A DNA stretch of 64,000 bases from Globodera rostochiensis (Eukaryota > Nematoda > Chromadorea > Rhabditida > Heteroderidae), in NCBI GenBank assembly GCA_018350325.1, contig JAEVLN010000023.1:869001-933000 (forward strand), read 5' to 3'. Below, in pieces: positions 34,110 to 45,859 of the stretch. The position numbers and the translations under genes were made by a program. Position 1 is the stretch's first letter, and each line of letters starts with the position of its first letter. The notes below the pieces were generated by a model, which saw only the letters and a list, made by a program, of their open reading frames with translations, did not search any database and was not told the origin of the DNA.

Positions 34110-34711
34110 TTTTAATTTAAAAAAGAATAACAAATAGGCATAAGATTGAAAATGACAAAAGGGTTTTTTGGTTTCGGGTTTTCTGGTATCGGAAATCGAG
34201 TCTTTTTTACACCGTAAGATGGTGATCAACAGAGTTTTTTCGTTTTTTAGGTGTTAAATTATCCTTTTATATTTGCCAATTGCCATTTCTTATCTCAATT
34301 ATGAACAAAAAAACTAATAAGGTTTTATAATGTCAATTTGTATACGGAACCGGACCGGATTTTCTGCCTCTAGGTTTTAACCCGGAAAAATCCCAGTGGA
34401 ACAGCTTTGAAATCCGGAATTAAGAAAAAAATATCGGTCGGTATAGAGTCGAGAAAAATACCGGTTTTTTTTTTGTTTTGGTTCGCTTAAAACCTTATCT
34501 TTCACCGTAAAAATCATTAGATAAATATTAAGGCCATGAAAGTGTAATTTTAAGAAACATAAATTAAGGGTGGATTATTTGGACGGTCATTGGCTTTTTG
34601 TGCCTTTTCCCCGTCATAGTTGGCCTGTGGTGGTGGCATCGAAAGCGTGGTTAGGACCATTTAAAATATTCAAAAAACGATTAAGAAAATCGAAGAAAAA
34701 AGATCTTACGT

Positions 34712-34942
34712 TTGTTTGTTCAAAAGGCTCATTTTTTTTTATTCAACTCAGTTAGCCCGCCGGCAACGGCGCCAGCAACGGCACTGGCAAAGGCAATGGC
34801 GACGGCGATTGCCTTGGCGACGGTGATCGCAACGGCAACGGTTGCTGACGGTTCACCACCATTTCCGGCACGGGACGAGATGATCAAAGAGCTGAAAGTC
34901 GCTCAAGTGGCCAGACACAAGCGCCTTCAGATTATTTATTGA
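34712..34942 (+). CDS. Ala/Thr-rich reading frame, unrecognised, right copy
   Basis: Identical in translation to 27,136-27,366. Conservation of the frame between arms is uninformative because the nucleotides are nearly identical. Confidence 0.35.
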   Translation: MFVQKAHFFLFNSVSPPATAPATALAKAMATAIALATVIATATVADGSPPFPARDEMIKELKVAQVARHKRLQIIY

Positions 34943-35085
34943 TTTTTGGTCTTTGTTCATTTTTCGAGGCTTTATTTTTGAAATTTGATCCATTTTCTTT
35001 ACATAGACGCTTTTAATACAAATGAATGATTCCCATAAAACACCATCCATCCATCCATCATTCATCTCTCAATTTGATGCGTCAT

Positions 35086-36879
35086 TCATTGACGAAATTT
35101 GGGCAAAACGATGGAATTGTTACGAAACGCGGGCAGAATTGCTGAGATTGGATTAAACTCAATAAAATAAACAAAAATCAAATGCACAAAAAATTTTTGA
35201 CCAATCAGCATTGGCACAACCAGAGCCAACAACGGCATCTCGACGACGGGGCGGCGGCCATTTGATTTTTTGGTGGTCGTCGATGGCTTTTTGGTGGTCG
35301 TCGATGGCTTTTTGGTGGTCGTCGATGGCTTTTTGGGGGTGGTCGGTGCTGAAACAATAAAATATAAATGATGATTTCGCACACGTAAAAAATATGCACC
35401 TGAAAGAATGTTATTTGATAATTGGCAATTGTTTAATGTCCCCAAAACATTAAGAAAACATTATTTCTTCACTTGATTATAGGTAGGCCGGGACCGGAAC
35501 CAGTCGGGCTCGCGGTCCCGGTCGGGCTTCCGGTCCCGGAATAAAACTTGCACATTTTCGAAATTTGTCAAAGATATGTTTTGCCAAAAATTCGAGCATA
35601 TAAAAATGTCAGGGTCCTCCCCCCCCCCCCCCCCCCTCCAACCCCAACGGCATAAGTTTAGGATTAATTATGACTCTGCAAATATATATATACAGACGAC
35701 CACTTGCTGTCGGCTCCTGGTCGGGAGGTAAATGTTCTCCCTGTTTGCCGAACACGCAGGTGCAAGACCAGTCACCCCCAGGGTCCTTCTTCAATTCGGC
35801 AACGGAAACAACTTCACACCTTTGCCTATCGTCATGGTTTGTACAATGCCATAGTTCGTGCGTCCGTACTTCTGACACTATAACAGGGTTGTGCACCTTC
35901 TAATAAATACCCACCCTCTAATAATTACCCACTCTAGAAAGGAGTTGAAAAATAATTACTCATGAGTAATTAAAAGAGTGAATACGGTATGTAGATGTCA
36001 AGTACAGAATTGGAAACGGGCTTTCGTACTTCCAAATTTAAACACTTACTTTCTTCCAAGAATGTACTTGGAAAATGAGAATTTGGCGTGAATGTTGAAA
36101 ATTATGGAATTCTAACAAAATGTTTACTTTGGCATTTGTGTATATTTAAATTTCAAAAGAAATGCCTTTATTAATTAAATTTTGATTGAAAATCTCATAA
36201 CAAATTTAGTCAAAAATTCAAATGTTTCGCCGCGGCGACTAGCGGGCTGCCGAGCTCACCCCTAGTAAAGCAGAATTTGCAAAAAAAAATAATTGGATTT
36301 TTGGAAATTCGAATCGGCAACATTTTTGTAAATTTCCTTAACAATACGGCTCCGAGTCGGGTAACCTCAAAATTGGCTTCTAAAATTGATTTTGGAGAAA
36401 ATTAGTATACTTGAATTTTGTAAATTAGCCCGTTATGTACTTGGGAATCAATATGTTTGTACTTGGGCATTGTCTTTACCCGATCTCAACCCTGCACTAT
36501 AATAATAAAAAGAAGAAACCGAGTGCTCAAGTCGGAACGAACGCTTCTGGGGATAAACCGGAACTTTCAGCCCCCCCCCTCCCAAATCTGATTACACATT
36601 AACCAATTTGCTCGTCTATCTTCGACCACCTCCATAACATTGGGACTTGAAGCAATATGTGTCTTCAGCGTCGCAATTGATGACCTTAATTTTGTCACGT
36701 TTGTCGGTTTTATTGCCGCTATCTAAGCTTCCGCCCCAGCATTGTTGAACTGCTTGAAAATTTAAAAAATGAATTTAGGAAAAGTCCGACCCCATAGAAA
36801 AAAAAGTACCGCTGTTGCAAAAGTACGGCATGCAGAAAAGGAGCAAAACAAAAGACGGGAGAATGCTTCTGTTGTTCAT
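35086..36879 (-). CDS. Secreted cysteine-rich protein with KPSTTT repeats, right copy
   Basis: Same five-exon gene as 25,182-26,992, from the ATG at 36,879 to the stop at 35,086. The Cys-rich domain is unchanged. The mucin-like stretch has three KKPSTTT units where the left copy has four, an in-frame 21-base difference. Poly-C and poly-G tracts in the introns also differ in length. Confidence 0.75.
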
Positions 36880-37383
36880 TGTTTTTTTTTGGGGGGGGGG
36901 GGTATCGCTTTAAAAAATTTGATTAATATTTTACATAATTAATCAAAAGAAAAATGCAATTACATTGTATTGCACCGCCACTTTGGGGACTAACTAACAG
37001 AGGGAAGCAAATCGGTGCCAGTGATTCGTCAATAACGGACGGGATGGGTAAACGAACGGTTGGATTGGTGGGTGATTCAGTGGACAAATGATGACTTTTT
37101 GTCAAATATTTCTTTTAAATTGAAAAGTTGTGATTTGGAGGGCTCAGCTAAAATAAGGCCGTTTAAAGCAGGGGTCCCATAAGCAAAATCTTTTGGTTTT
37201 TTATATCTTACCCTTTATTTTTACTTTGAACTTAATGGGACCCTTGGGTTCGAACCCGCTTGAATGCAAGCACTTAGTTACGTTTATTTGGCCTTACTCT
37301 CAGGGATCTCAGCTCATCTTCGATATGGAAACCGGCTCAAAAATATGGCATTTTTATAGCATCGAGGGGTCAAAAATATGGCA

Positions 37384-37552
37384 TGGAAAATTAATTGCAG
37401 TTGAACACTTTGTGGAGAATGGCCAGGACCTTGAAGAGACGGACAGAAACAGCTCTACCGGTGTGATGCTCTCATGAATCAAAGGGAATGCCGACGTTGC
37501 CCGCTGTTTGCTGTCGAAGGGCGCGCGCGATGATCGGACTGGTGTGAATGGT
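37384..37552 (+). pseudogene. Ankyrin-repeat pseudogene, right copy
   Basis: Mirror of 24,500-24,700, with the same in-frame TGA (37,475-37,477) and a GT donor after 37,550. Confidence 0.7.
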
Positions 37553-39314
37553 AAGGGAATTTAATTAATAAAACTATATTAAATATTTATTAATTAATAT
37601 TTCTAAAAGAATTATACTCGTTTAAGGATTAGTATGCATGTATTCTTCTAAATTTAAGTGATTTTTAATTCTTTCAAGCTTTTAAAATGTAAAAATTTTG
37701 ACCGACTTGCGCCAAAGTAGAAGATAAGTGTTTCCAATAAACCACCCCACCCATCCCTACCCGTCGCCAATTTCACTGTCGTTGAAGTTAACGGTGATGA
37801 GAATCCAAGACCTGCTCCATAAAGCTGCCTCCTTTTCCCACTTGGCCCATTTGTCTTCGTCGCGCTCCATTGGACAACGAACAAACAGCCATTTGTCCTT
37901 TTTAAAGTGCCGAAGCACCAATCGTTCCCCCGTCAAATTGTTTTTCAGTTCAAATGGCACCAAGTCAACATAATTCAAATTCCGAATATTGATGATAAAA
38001 TTGACAGAAAAGACCGAATTAACAAATGCCTTAAAAATGGAATAAAGGAATTTAAATCGGTAAATTCAGTGAAATTAAAAAATTACCCTTTTCAGTCCCT
38101 CCATTCTTTCCGAATCAAAATAATAGCATTCTAACATTTTCGGAAGTCCATCCGCGCGGGGCGTGTGCAACCATTTGGCCAAAGCTTGGGCAGAAGAAGC
38201 GCCGGCACTGTCATCAGCCGGGAACACGGGAAAAAGATTAAAGGAATAAATCCTTCGCAGTTTTGGGCAATCGCGAAGAACGGCCAGAGAGAATTGGCGC
38301 AAACGGTCGAGTTTGCAGGAAGACAAATAAATGCCGCAAATGTTTTCATTGATCAAAGGCCAAATCCGGTGCCAAATGATCTCCCAACTGCGGTTTTGGT
38401 CAACTACAGTCATAAACAAAAGATTGCTGCCTTTGGAGCCAAAAAGTCGTTGGATGCTTTGGAGAAATTCGATGACACTTTGGTCGATGTAACTAAAACG
38501 GGATTCAGGACTTATAACAGCGTTTGTTCTCATTTTAAATGTCCTGGACTGACCTTATAATAATGTTTTTGAATCCGATCACTTTGTCAGGAAGCGGTTC
38601 TTGCGGAATTTGCAGTCGACGCTCGACGACTTTATTGCCAATAAATTTGACAATTTCAGCGCCGGTTCCGTCAGTTGCGCGACGGACTTCCAACCAACCA
38701 AGCGACCATTTTTTTAATTTAAAATGCGCGTCCACCAAAAAGTCAAATCGATCGCTGACCAACGCCACTTTCAGCCCGAGCACAAAAGGTCCATAAAATG
38801 TGAAGACTTCGAACAAAACGTCGTCACAAATAAAACTGAAATATGATTTAACGCATTGGTAAAATTGCTCTAATATGTGTAACTCAGGGATACCAAATTG
38901 CCCTATTTATATGGCAAATGCCATAACTTTTGGAAATTTGCCTTGTGAAAAATTCTCATTTATTGAGGGAAAAATGAGAATTTTGTTGTACACTTTGAAG
39001 TTTTGGTTAGAGACCGGCAAAATCAAATTTGCGGATCCTGTTGCAGGATTGATTAAAATTTTTGCAGGACCGGATCCTGCAGGAAATCCTGCGCCGGACT
39101 CTAGTTTTGGTTGCAAATCTCTTAACAAATAAAAGTCAAAAAACAAAATTTTCTCGCTCGGCAGCGCCTATCGGCACCGCCGACCCCCCCCCCCCCCCCG
39201 TAACAGAATCCGCAAAAAATTGTGTCTTGGAGGTTTTTGTAGCGATTTTCTAACGAAAATAAATAAAAAACATTTTGATTTCGAAGACAAAAATCCCATT
39301 CTTAGGGTACTTCC

Positions 39315-39905
39315 GGCTCTACTTCAGTTTATGCGTCCAATCGAAGTTTATGCGTCCAATCAAAGTTTATGCGTCCAATCAAAGTTTATGCGTCCAATCA
39401 AAATTTTATGCGTCCAATCAAAGTTTATGCGTCCAATCAAAATTTTATGCGTCCAATCACAAATAAAGTATGAATCCTCTTAAAATTTATTTTATAAAGA
39501 TATTTAAAAAATCTAAGTTTATCTATTATGAAAATAGACAAAAAGTTTTGTTTGCCAAGTACACTCAAGAAAAAATCAAAGTGGGCGGCATATGGTGGCA
39601 TTAACAATTTGCAAATGCAGTATGATCTTAGATGGGTCAATCACCGTTTATACTTGTCGACCCTACTAACCCACAAGTTCATACACAAAGGATTGAGGCT
39701 ACTTGGCGGGCTCTTAAGCAGTGTTAACCATGACATACTTCCGATTTACCTTTACCAATACATGTATCGTCGGTTTCATGGAAACAGCAAATTTTTCGAC
39801 ATCTTGAGGATATTCGTTTACATTTTCCTGAGTTCATAACCTTTTGTGCTCAAATAATGATTGGACGCATAAACTTTGATTGGACGCATAAACTGAAGTA
39901 GAGCC
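39315..39905. mobile_element. Merlin-type DNA transposon, decayed
   Basis: Terminal repeats GGCTCTACTTCAG...CTGAAGTAGAGCC are flanked by the exact 8-bp duplication GTACTTCC (39,307-39,314 and 39,906-39,913). Inside the left end TTTATGCGTCCAATC is repeated about eight times. The interior still encodes the end of an ISXO2/IS1595-type transposase: VDPTNPQVHTQRIEATWRAL in one frame and YLYQYMYRRFHGNSKFFDIL in the next, so a frameshift separates them. Merlin elements carry this transposase type and make 8-9 bp duplications. It lies in the right-arm F-box-like gene's first intron only. Confidence 0.88.
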
Positions 39906-40164
39906 GTACTTCCACCTGCGTATTTGTGGGCATCGAGTCTTCTGATTTAAAAATCTGGCAAAATGCCAATGCCAATTTGAATAAACTGACATTATTCTTA
40001 CCACATTTTGATTGCGGGAATATTTAATTGCTATTTCCTGACTATGAGTTAAGTTATAGTGTACATATTTACTAGTGTTCGGCAATGGCCTTGAAATAAC
40101 CGATATATCGCGATATTTTGTCGTAAAATTTTTTTCCAACCAAGATGCAAAAAAATAAATGCAT

Positions 40165-40232
40165 GCACCCAAGCGGGTTCGAACCACACAAAATCACACA
40201 TTCCGAAAAGAAAAACCACTAGGCTGCAGATT
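40165..40232 (-). repeat. tRNA-derived SINE fragment, right copy
   Basis: Mirror of 22,205-22,290: B-box GGTTCGAACC on the minus strand at about 40,175 and A-box-like CTAGTGG at about 40,215. Confidence 0.6.
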
Positions 40233-40301
40233 TATTTGTGATCAGCCAAAATTTGAAATTTTTTGTTAAAAAGTACGTCAAACAAAATTCAAATAGTAAA
40301 T

Positions 40302-40894
40302 CAGGGGTGCCAACAAAAATTTTCAAAATAAGGACAGTGGAGGTCAAAAAAAAGATTTTGCTGGCATTTTGCTTGCAAAAAAAGGACAATTTACAAAATG
40401 TTCAAAAATGCAGTAAAAAAATTTTATTTTTAGCATGAAATGTGAGTTTAAACCATATTTCTCTTCACCGACAATTTTTCTCAACAATTTGGGTTGGAAA
40501 TTGCTCTCAAAGTTTTTAGGAATGGGAATGGCCGGCGGTACCGATAGGCGCCGCCGGGAAAATTCTTTTTGATTTTCGACTCAATTTGCTAAGAAAATTG
40601 GTCCAAAAAATCGAATTATCCTGAAAAAAATGAACAAATATTGTTGCATTTTGGACATTTCTCAAGCGAAAATTCAAAAAAGAATGCGAAAAATTCTTGA
40701 ATATTAACAAATTTGGCACCTGTTTAAAGATTATTCAAAATTTAAACAAAAATTCATCAAAAAGCTCCAGAGAACTCAAATAAAGGACAAAAAAGGATGT
40801 TTAGCCTAAATAGAGGACCAATCTTTAAAAAAAGGACATTTCAAATTTGAAAGATTGGGGTACCTAAAAAAAAGGACAAATGGCACCCCTGCTG
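40302..40894. mobile_element. hAT-like MITE, right-arm private
   Basis: Ends CAGGGGTGCCA and TGGCACCCCTG(CTG), with the 8-bp duplication TAGTAAAT (40,294-40,301 and 40,895-40,902). It carries an internal GGCGGTACCGATAGGCGCCG hairpin at about 40,534. No transposase. Confidence 0.75.
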
Positions 40895-41060
40895 TAGTAA
40901 ATCAATATTATCCATTAAAACTGTTATGATTTTTTGAGTTAACATCTTTTCGACACAATAAATTGCTATAAAATATCGTTATCGAAAAATATCGAATTAA
41001 TAGCAAGCAAACTCACATTTCTTTCAATTTTTTCTCCGCTTCTCTCGGATTGTCCGATAT

Positions 41061-41393
41061 TTATTGATTGTTGTTGAAATTCAAATAGTTTTATATGTAA
41101 CGACCAAATGAGGTAGCTAATTGAAAGAAAGCAGTTTGGTATTGGATTCGATGGCAAGGTAGCGGGATGTGAAGCTTTTGTTGGTTTGCTTTCAAAGAAT
41201 CATTTTTTGTGTGGTCATGCCTCGGTAAATTTAGGTTTCACTAGCAAGTGCTTGAACCCTTTGTCCAATGCATCATCGATTAAAATTTTGACTGAATTTC
41301 ACTCGAGGAGTCTAAGCACAGTTTACACTGTTCCTGTTCGGTTCTTGAGCAGGGCTCTTAGATCACCTTAGAGTTTTAAAACCTATTAGAAGC
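41061..41393. other. Junction region between F-box-like gene and block A
   Basis: 41,113-41,175 matches left-arm sequence at 18,868-18,930. 41,176-41,393 has no match elsewhere in the window and no recognisable gene; a 61-codon open frame here is unremarkable. Confidence 0.4.
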
Positions 41394-41529
41394 TCAAGTA
41401 AATAAATCCTAATTTATCAAAAAGAAAGAAATTAAATCCAATGAAATAATCTAACAGCTACAAAGAATATTTTAATCCCAAAAATGAATGCTTTTACAAT
41501 TTTTCGAAAATGCCGACGACTTCGGCCCT

Positions 41530-42088
41530 TTAGCGGCGTCCAGCGGGCACTCCGGAATTCTCCCAGCCATATTTCTTGACCTTGTCGGCGAGCCAATTCG
41601 CTTCTTTGAACATTGTGTCAACATAATCACTAAAATGGAAATAAAATTTTAATTATATTTAATTTAGTCGACACTGACTATGAGGAGTCAATTGGATGGT
41701 CCCATCCGCCAACATTGCCCCCGGCGTTGCCCAAAACGTCTCTCTTGTGGCGCCCTCCGCGAAGTGCCGTACCTAAAATCAGATTTGGTTGAGTTGTTTT
41801 GGCACTTTTTGTCATTGTTTAAAAATAAATAACCTTTTGATTTGGATTTTGGCTGCTCATTTTCTTTTCCGATTCCATTTGCACCCGTTTTTTGGCCGCC
41901 CAATAACAACTTCACAAATTCGGAGATTAATTAAAAGAAAATCGCAACATTTTTACTAAAAGTCCGCGCGGCTCGGCTCCCCCCGGTTTGGCAACATTTC
42001 CTTTGGGCACGTCCATTTTAATCTCAATTATAAGCATGGCCAAAATGGAGGCCAAAAAGAGAATGCTTTTGATGGATGAGTTGGGCAT
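41530..42088 (-). CDS. Secreted peptide precursor, block A first copy
   Basis: Four exons (42,088-41,957; 41,909-41,834; 41,772-41,679; 41,629-41,530) close in frame to 133 aa. There is a leader MPNSSIKSILFLASILAMLI, a Gly/Lys-rich middle (GGQKTGANGIGKENEQPKSK), a possible dibasic processing site in GGRHKRDVLG, and a C-terminal part (YDYVDTMFKEANWLADKVKK, GWENSGVPAGRR). The dibasic site and short length suggest a processed secreted peptide; I do not recognise the family. Transcription would start from a TATA box near 42,190. The left-arm copy is truncated; the second copy is intact. Confidence 0.7.
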
Positions 42089-42799
42089 TTCAGGGGAAAA
42101 TTCTAAAGAATAAAAGTCGAGGGAATTAAATAAATTAAAATATAAATTTATTTTACTACGATTTAAATGGCCGAACTGCGCGTATTTATATCGTTTAAGG
42201 CAGCAAAAATATGCACTTTATCATATGCCATCGATCAGATTCGACTCTCGACCTCATTAAATGTATTTCAACAACCGCCGACCGATATGTGTGGCCGGCA
42301 TTAAAAATAGTTAATGAAAAATGTCTGATCACTTTTTTCAATTCAATGTTGGCACAGGCGTGGCGTGTTCTCGATTGCTGCGGGTGGTAGATTTTATGAC
42401 AAATCTTGGCAAACATTGGTCGGCAGATCGAGAACCTCAATTAAAGATTTTCGATCAATATCCAATCTTTTTGATCTTTTTCTTCAATAAATAATTATTA
42501 AGCCATGGTGGAATTCGAGGCTTGACTGTGTACACTAAACTTAACGCAGGAATTCAAGTTGGTTGAACTGCTCGAACATTATTCCCTTTTTTGCTCCTGT
42601 TCAATCTATTTTTGATTCATTTTAATTTCGTTTTGCGCGTCTTTATCTTTTACACTTTCAGAAGATTTCCAATTCTCTCTTATCAAATACACAACGCCAA
42701 GATGGGCTTCGTACATTTGAATGAAAAAGTATTTTTTCTGATCAAAAGTGATAAAAGAGGTTTTCCAAATCGACCGATCCGGTCAATTTTATCATCTGT

Positions 42800-43017
42800 C
42801 TGTTTCATTGTGCCAATTGAACTGAAAAATATTTTGACGGGGGAGCGATTGGTGTTTCGGCACTTTATTAAAAAGGACAATTGGCTTTTGGTTCGTTGTC
42901 CAATTGAGCGTGACGAAGCAAAATGGGTGAGTGGGAAAAGGAGGCGGCGGCGTGGAATTTGTTTCAGTGGAATTGCATTGGCATTGAATTCGAAGACAGT
43001 GTCATCGGCGATGGGTA
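42800..43017 (+). pseudogene. F-box-like last-exon fragment, frameshifted, block A first copy
   Basis: Reads [18 protein letters not shown] and [16 protein letters not shown], then loses frame at GGGTGAG exactly as in the left arm. The second block A copy reads GGGCCGAG and stays in frame. Confidence 0.7.
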
Positions 43018-43148
43018 AAGAGGCTTAAATTTGGATGGAAATATTTAAACTGTGAACACACAGACTAAACGTTAAAATTGTTGCTATTCTCCGCTTTTAT
43101 AAATGTTTAAATTAAGAATAATCAACAACAATTGTTTAAACCGGTTTT

Positions 43149-43358
43149 TTGAACAAGTTCAAATTATGCAAAACCATAGGGGAGCCTTTTGGTCAAAAAT
43201 TTGAAATATTTTTTACTCCAAAATTGTCTGAAGATATGTTATTTGATGCGCTGATTACAAATTTGTCCATAGAAAATAAAAAATTGAGAATCTTAAGCGG
43301 TATGTGTAATTGGTTGCTTGCAAGACTTTTTTGGGGCAGTGTATGTAAAATAAAATAA
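43149..43358 (+). pseudogene. Unrecognised reading frame, block A first copy
   Basis: Same frame as 17,149-17,448 and 55,800-56,060 (LCKTIGEPFGQKFEIFF, DMLFDALITNLS). Confidence 0.35.
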
Positions 43359-43477
43359 GATCAATTCCTTTCCATTTTTTCTGGAGAATCAATTGGACGA
43401 CTTTCCCCTAGGCACCCGAACTTGCCGACAAACAAGAAGGTAATATTCAGATTGAACAGCTCGAAACCCCTATAAAG

Positions 43478-44141
43478 CAGGGTTCGTATCTGTACTTTTT
43501 TTAAAGATTTGTACTGTTTTTGAGAGTCGAGATCTTTAAAAAATAAAATGTACTTTTTTTAAAGATTTGTACTTTATTTGGGGTACACGTCCTTTTTTGT
43601 CCTTTGTTTGAGGTTTTTGAAGAATTTTTGTTTAAATTTTGAATAATCTTTAGACAGATGGCCAAATTTGTTAATTTTAAAGCATTTTTCGCATTCTTTT
43701 TTGAATTTTCGCTTAAAAGTATCCAAAAATGTAACAATATTGCTCATTTTTATCCAAATTCTATTGTACTGATTTTCAGGTAATTCGTAATTTTTGGAAT
43801 AATTTTCTTAACATTAAGTCGAAAATCAAAAAATTTTATCGGCGGCGCCTATCGGCACCGCCGGCCCCCCCCCCCACCCCACATTAAAGCAGAATTCGCA
43901 AAAAAATTGCATTTTTGAAAATCGAAAATCGGCAAAAATTTCGAAAATCCATGGGAGCAATTTTCAACCCCCAAATGTTGAAAGAAATTGTCGGTGGTGA
44001 GAAATATGGTTAAACAGCTCACATTTCATGAAAAAAATAAAGATTTACTATATTTTGAGCCATTTTTTAAAATGTACTGTTTTTTGGCCCTAAAATCTGT
44101 TCCAATGTACTGTTTTTGAAAAATTTTCGATACGAACCCTG
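43478..44141. mobile_element. hAT-like MITE in block A, first copy
   Basis: Ends CAGGGTTCGTATC and GATACGAACCCTG, with the 8-bp duplication CTATAAAG at 43,470-43,477 and 44,142-44,149. The left arm has the uninterrupted single target at 17,114-17,121. 664 bp, no transposase, internal GGCGGCGCCTATCGGCACCG hairpin at about 43,842. Confidence 0.93.
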
Positions 44142-44907
44142 CTATAAAGGGACCTTTTGTCAACTTTTAAAGCCAACACTTTCTCTCTGCGGTGTCCGGT
44201 GGTGGCGGGATTGGGTCCGACCGCTTTAGAAGACACACTTCAGCGCTACCATCATGAAGAATAGCTCACTTTATTTTGAGATAGCATCTGAGTTAGCTCT
44301 TTGAATGAGCGCCAAGCACAAAAAGCTTGAAATTTTTATAAACATTTAAAAAAAATTAATTCTTAATTAACGGAAGCGCGGGAACACTTCGTTCGATATG
44401 CATCAACCATTTTATAATGTTTAAGTGGAGGATCAAATTTGGTTTAGGGCCAAGAACGGGAGAATTTCGTAGAATGAGGCCATTAACATTTTCGCGAAAT
44501 GCCATTCAGCAGAGACAGAGAAAAAGTCGAAAAATATTTTGATTAATTATGTAATTGACTAATTCAAAAACTCTTTAACTAAAATAACATTTTTTTACAA
44601 AATCGCCAAAATCCTCAATCAATCTCCAAAAAACCTATAAAAATATTTATTTTTAAATGCAGAAAAACATATTTAAACTTAAAAACAAAATGTAAATGAG
44701 GAATAAATAAAACGATTGTGGCTGAGAATCGTTTATTGCTTTATAAATGTATCCAGAACATTCATTGAATTAATTCATTTTATAATTCCTTCTTTCCCTT
44801 TAGCTTACAAAAATAAATAAATTAATTTTATCTAATAAATTTAGTGATTCCAAAAATAAGAAAAAAATGCTCACCGAGATATAATAGGAATTTCAAAAAA
44901 AAAAGAA

Positions 44908-45859
44908 AGTAGTTACCACCCTCCATTTGACCAATACGGTAATGACGTCATCAGAGCCAAAAGGTACAGGAGGGTCGGTGGCCAAGTGAGCGCCAAGGTG
45001 TCGAGTGAGCGCCGGCCATTTGAGCGCCGGCCAGCTGAGTCCCAGAGCCCAAGCCTATTGGCAGGGCTGCTGCGCGACTTTTTTTAAATTTTTGAAATTT
45101 CGAAATCTTAAGACGTTTGAACATCTTGCGCACCCTGCGCGAGTTTATGCAAATTTCTTCTGCGCGAGTTACTCGCGCACCCTGCGCGAGTTTTTCGAAA
45201 TTTAAATCTTTAAATTTCACTCGCGCACCTGCGAGACTTTTTTTGACTTTGACGAAAATATTTTTAATCCGAAAAATTCATCCGCTGCTGCGGGGAACCG
45301 AACCCCCGCTGCCACTGCGAGAGAGAAGGCGAGAGCACTAACCACTTGGCCATAGTGTATTGGTAGCAATGGCCACTAATTGTCCCTATATGGCGGAGAA
45401 TGACGTCAGCCAAGCACTTCGCAAAGGGAATAAACAAATATATTGCGATTGCAGTAGTAACTGCGGGGGCATTGCAAGCCGCAGCCAAGTTCAAAGCCCT
45501 GCGCGAGCAAATATTATTTTTAGAATTAAATATTTAAATAAAATTTAATAAATTCATAAATTTAAAATTATTTACAAAATATAAAAAATATTTATAAAAT
45601 CGAAAATTTCTTAATAAGTCCTTAAGAGAAAAATCGTAAAGTAAAAATAAAAAATTTTCAAATTTAAATAAAAATTTTTTTGATTTTTGATACCTCACTT
45701 TGTTTATTTCTCACTAAACTTTAGTTTGGTTAAAAAACGTAAAATAAAAAAGCTTTTGTATTGAAATATAACACCTTTAATATTCTGTTATTGTTTATTT
45801 GCGTTAAAGTTTGGGCTTCATTGCTGCCGCAATCTAAAATTGACTTTACGATTTGAATA
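44908..45859. other. Maverick left end, non-coding
   Basis: Contains GAGCGCCGGCC repeats (44,985-45,035), several CTCGCGCACC/GCGCGAG palindromic units (45,070-45,235), and a tRNA-like segment on the minus strand. The terminal inverted repeat cannot be confirmed because the other end is missing. Confidence 0.5.
45262..45355 (-). repeat. tRNA-like segment (SINE or decayed tRNA)
   Basis: On the minus strand an A-box-like GGCCAAGTGGTTAGTGC (45,336-45,352) is followed by the B-box GGTTCGGTTCC with a good GGGG/CCCC T-stem. The acceptor arms do not pair, so this is not called as a functional tRNA. Confidence 0.5.

Larger units (their letters stand above)
37757..41060 (-). pseudogene. F-box-like family gene with ATA in place of ATG, right copy
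   Basis: Exons 41,060-41,017; 38,835-38,554; 38,492-38,087; 38,029-37,757 keep one frame of 335 codons with correct splice sites. The first codon is ATA where the left copy (22,009) has ATG, and no other in-frame ATG lies upstream. Differences from the left copy include two extra residues (SSCKLDRL versus SNLDRL) and several substitutions, with no internal stop. Intron 1 is 2.2 kb and received a Merlin element, a hAT-like MITE and a SINE. It could still be made from a later start, but is probably a recent pseudogene. Confidence 0.7.
41394..44904. repeat. Block A, first right-arm copy (3.5 kb)
   Basis: Direct copy of 54,048-57,519, starting TCAAGTAAATAAATCC and ending at GGAATTTCAAAAAAAAAA. 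The truncated Maverick sits exactly between the two copies. A shorter form lies inverted at 16,376-18,862. Confidence 0.92.

Noticed and set aside
39330..39460. CRISPR-like array of TTTATGCGTCCAATC repeats
   Set aside because: Spacers are only 1-2 bases, the array is the subterminal part of a Merlin element, and the genome is eukaryotic.
45262..45355. Functional tRNA gene
   Set aside because: A and B boxes are present, but the 5' and 3' arms do not pair and the anticodon stem is poor.
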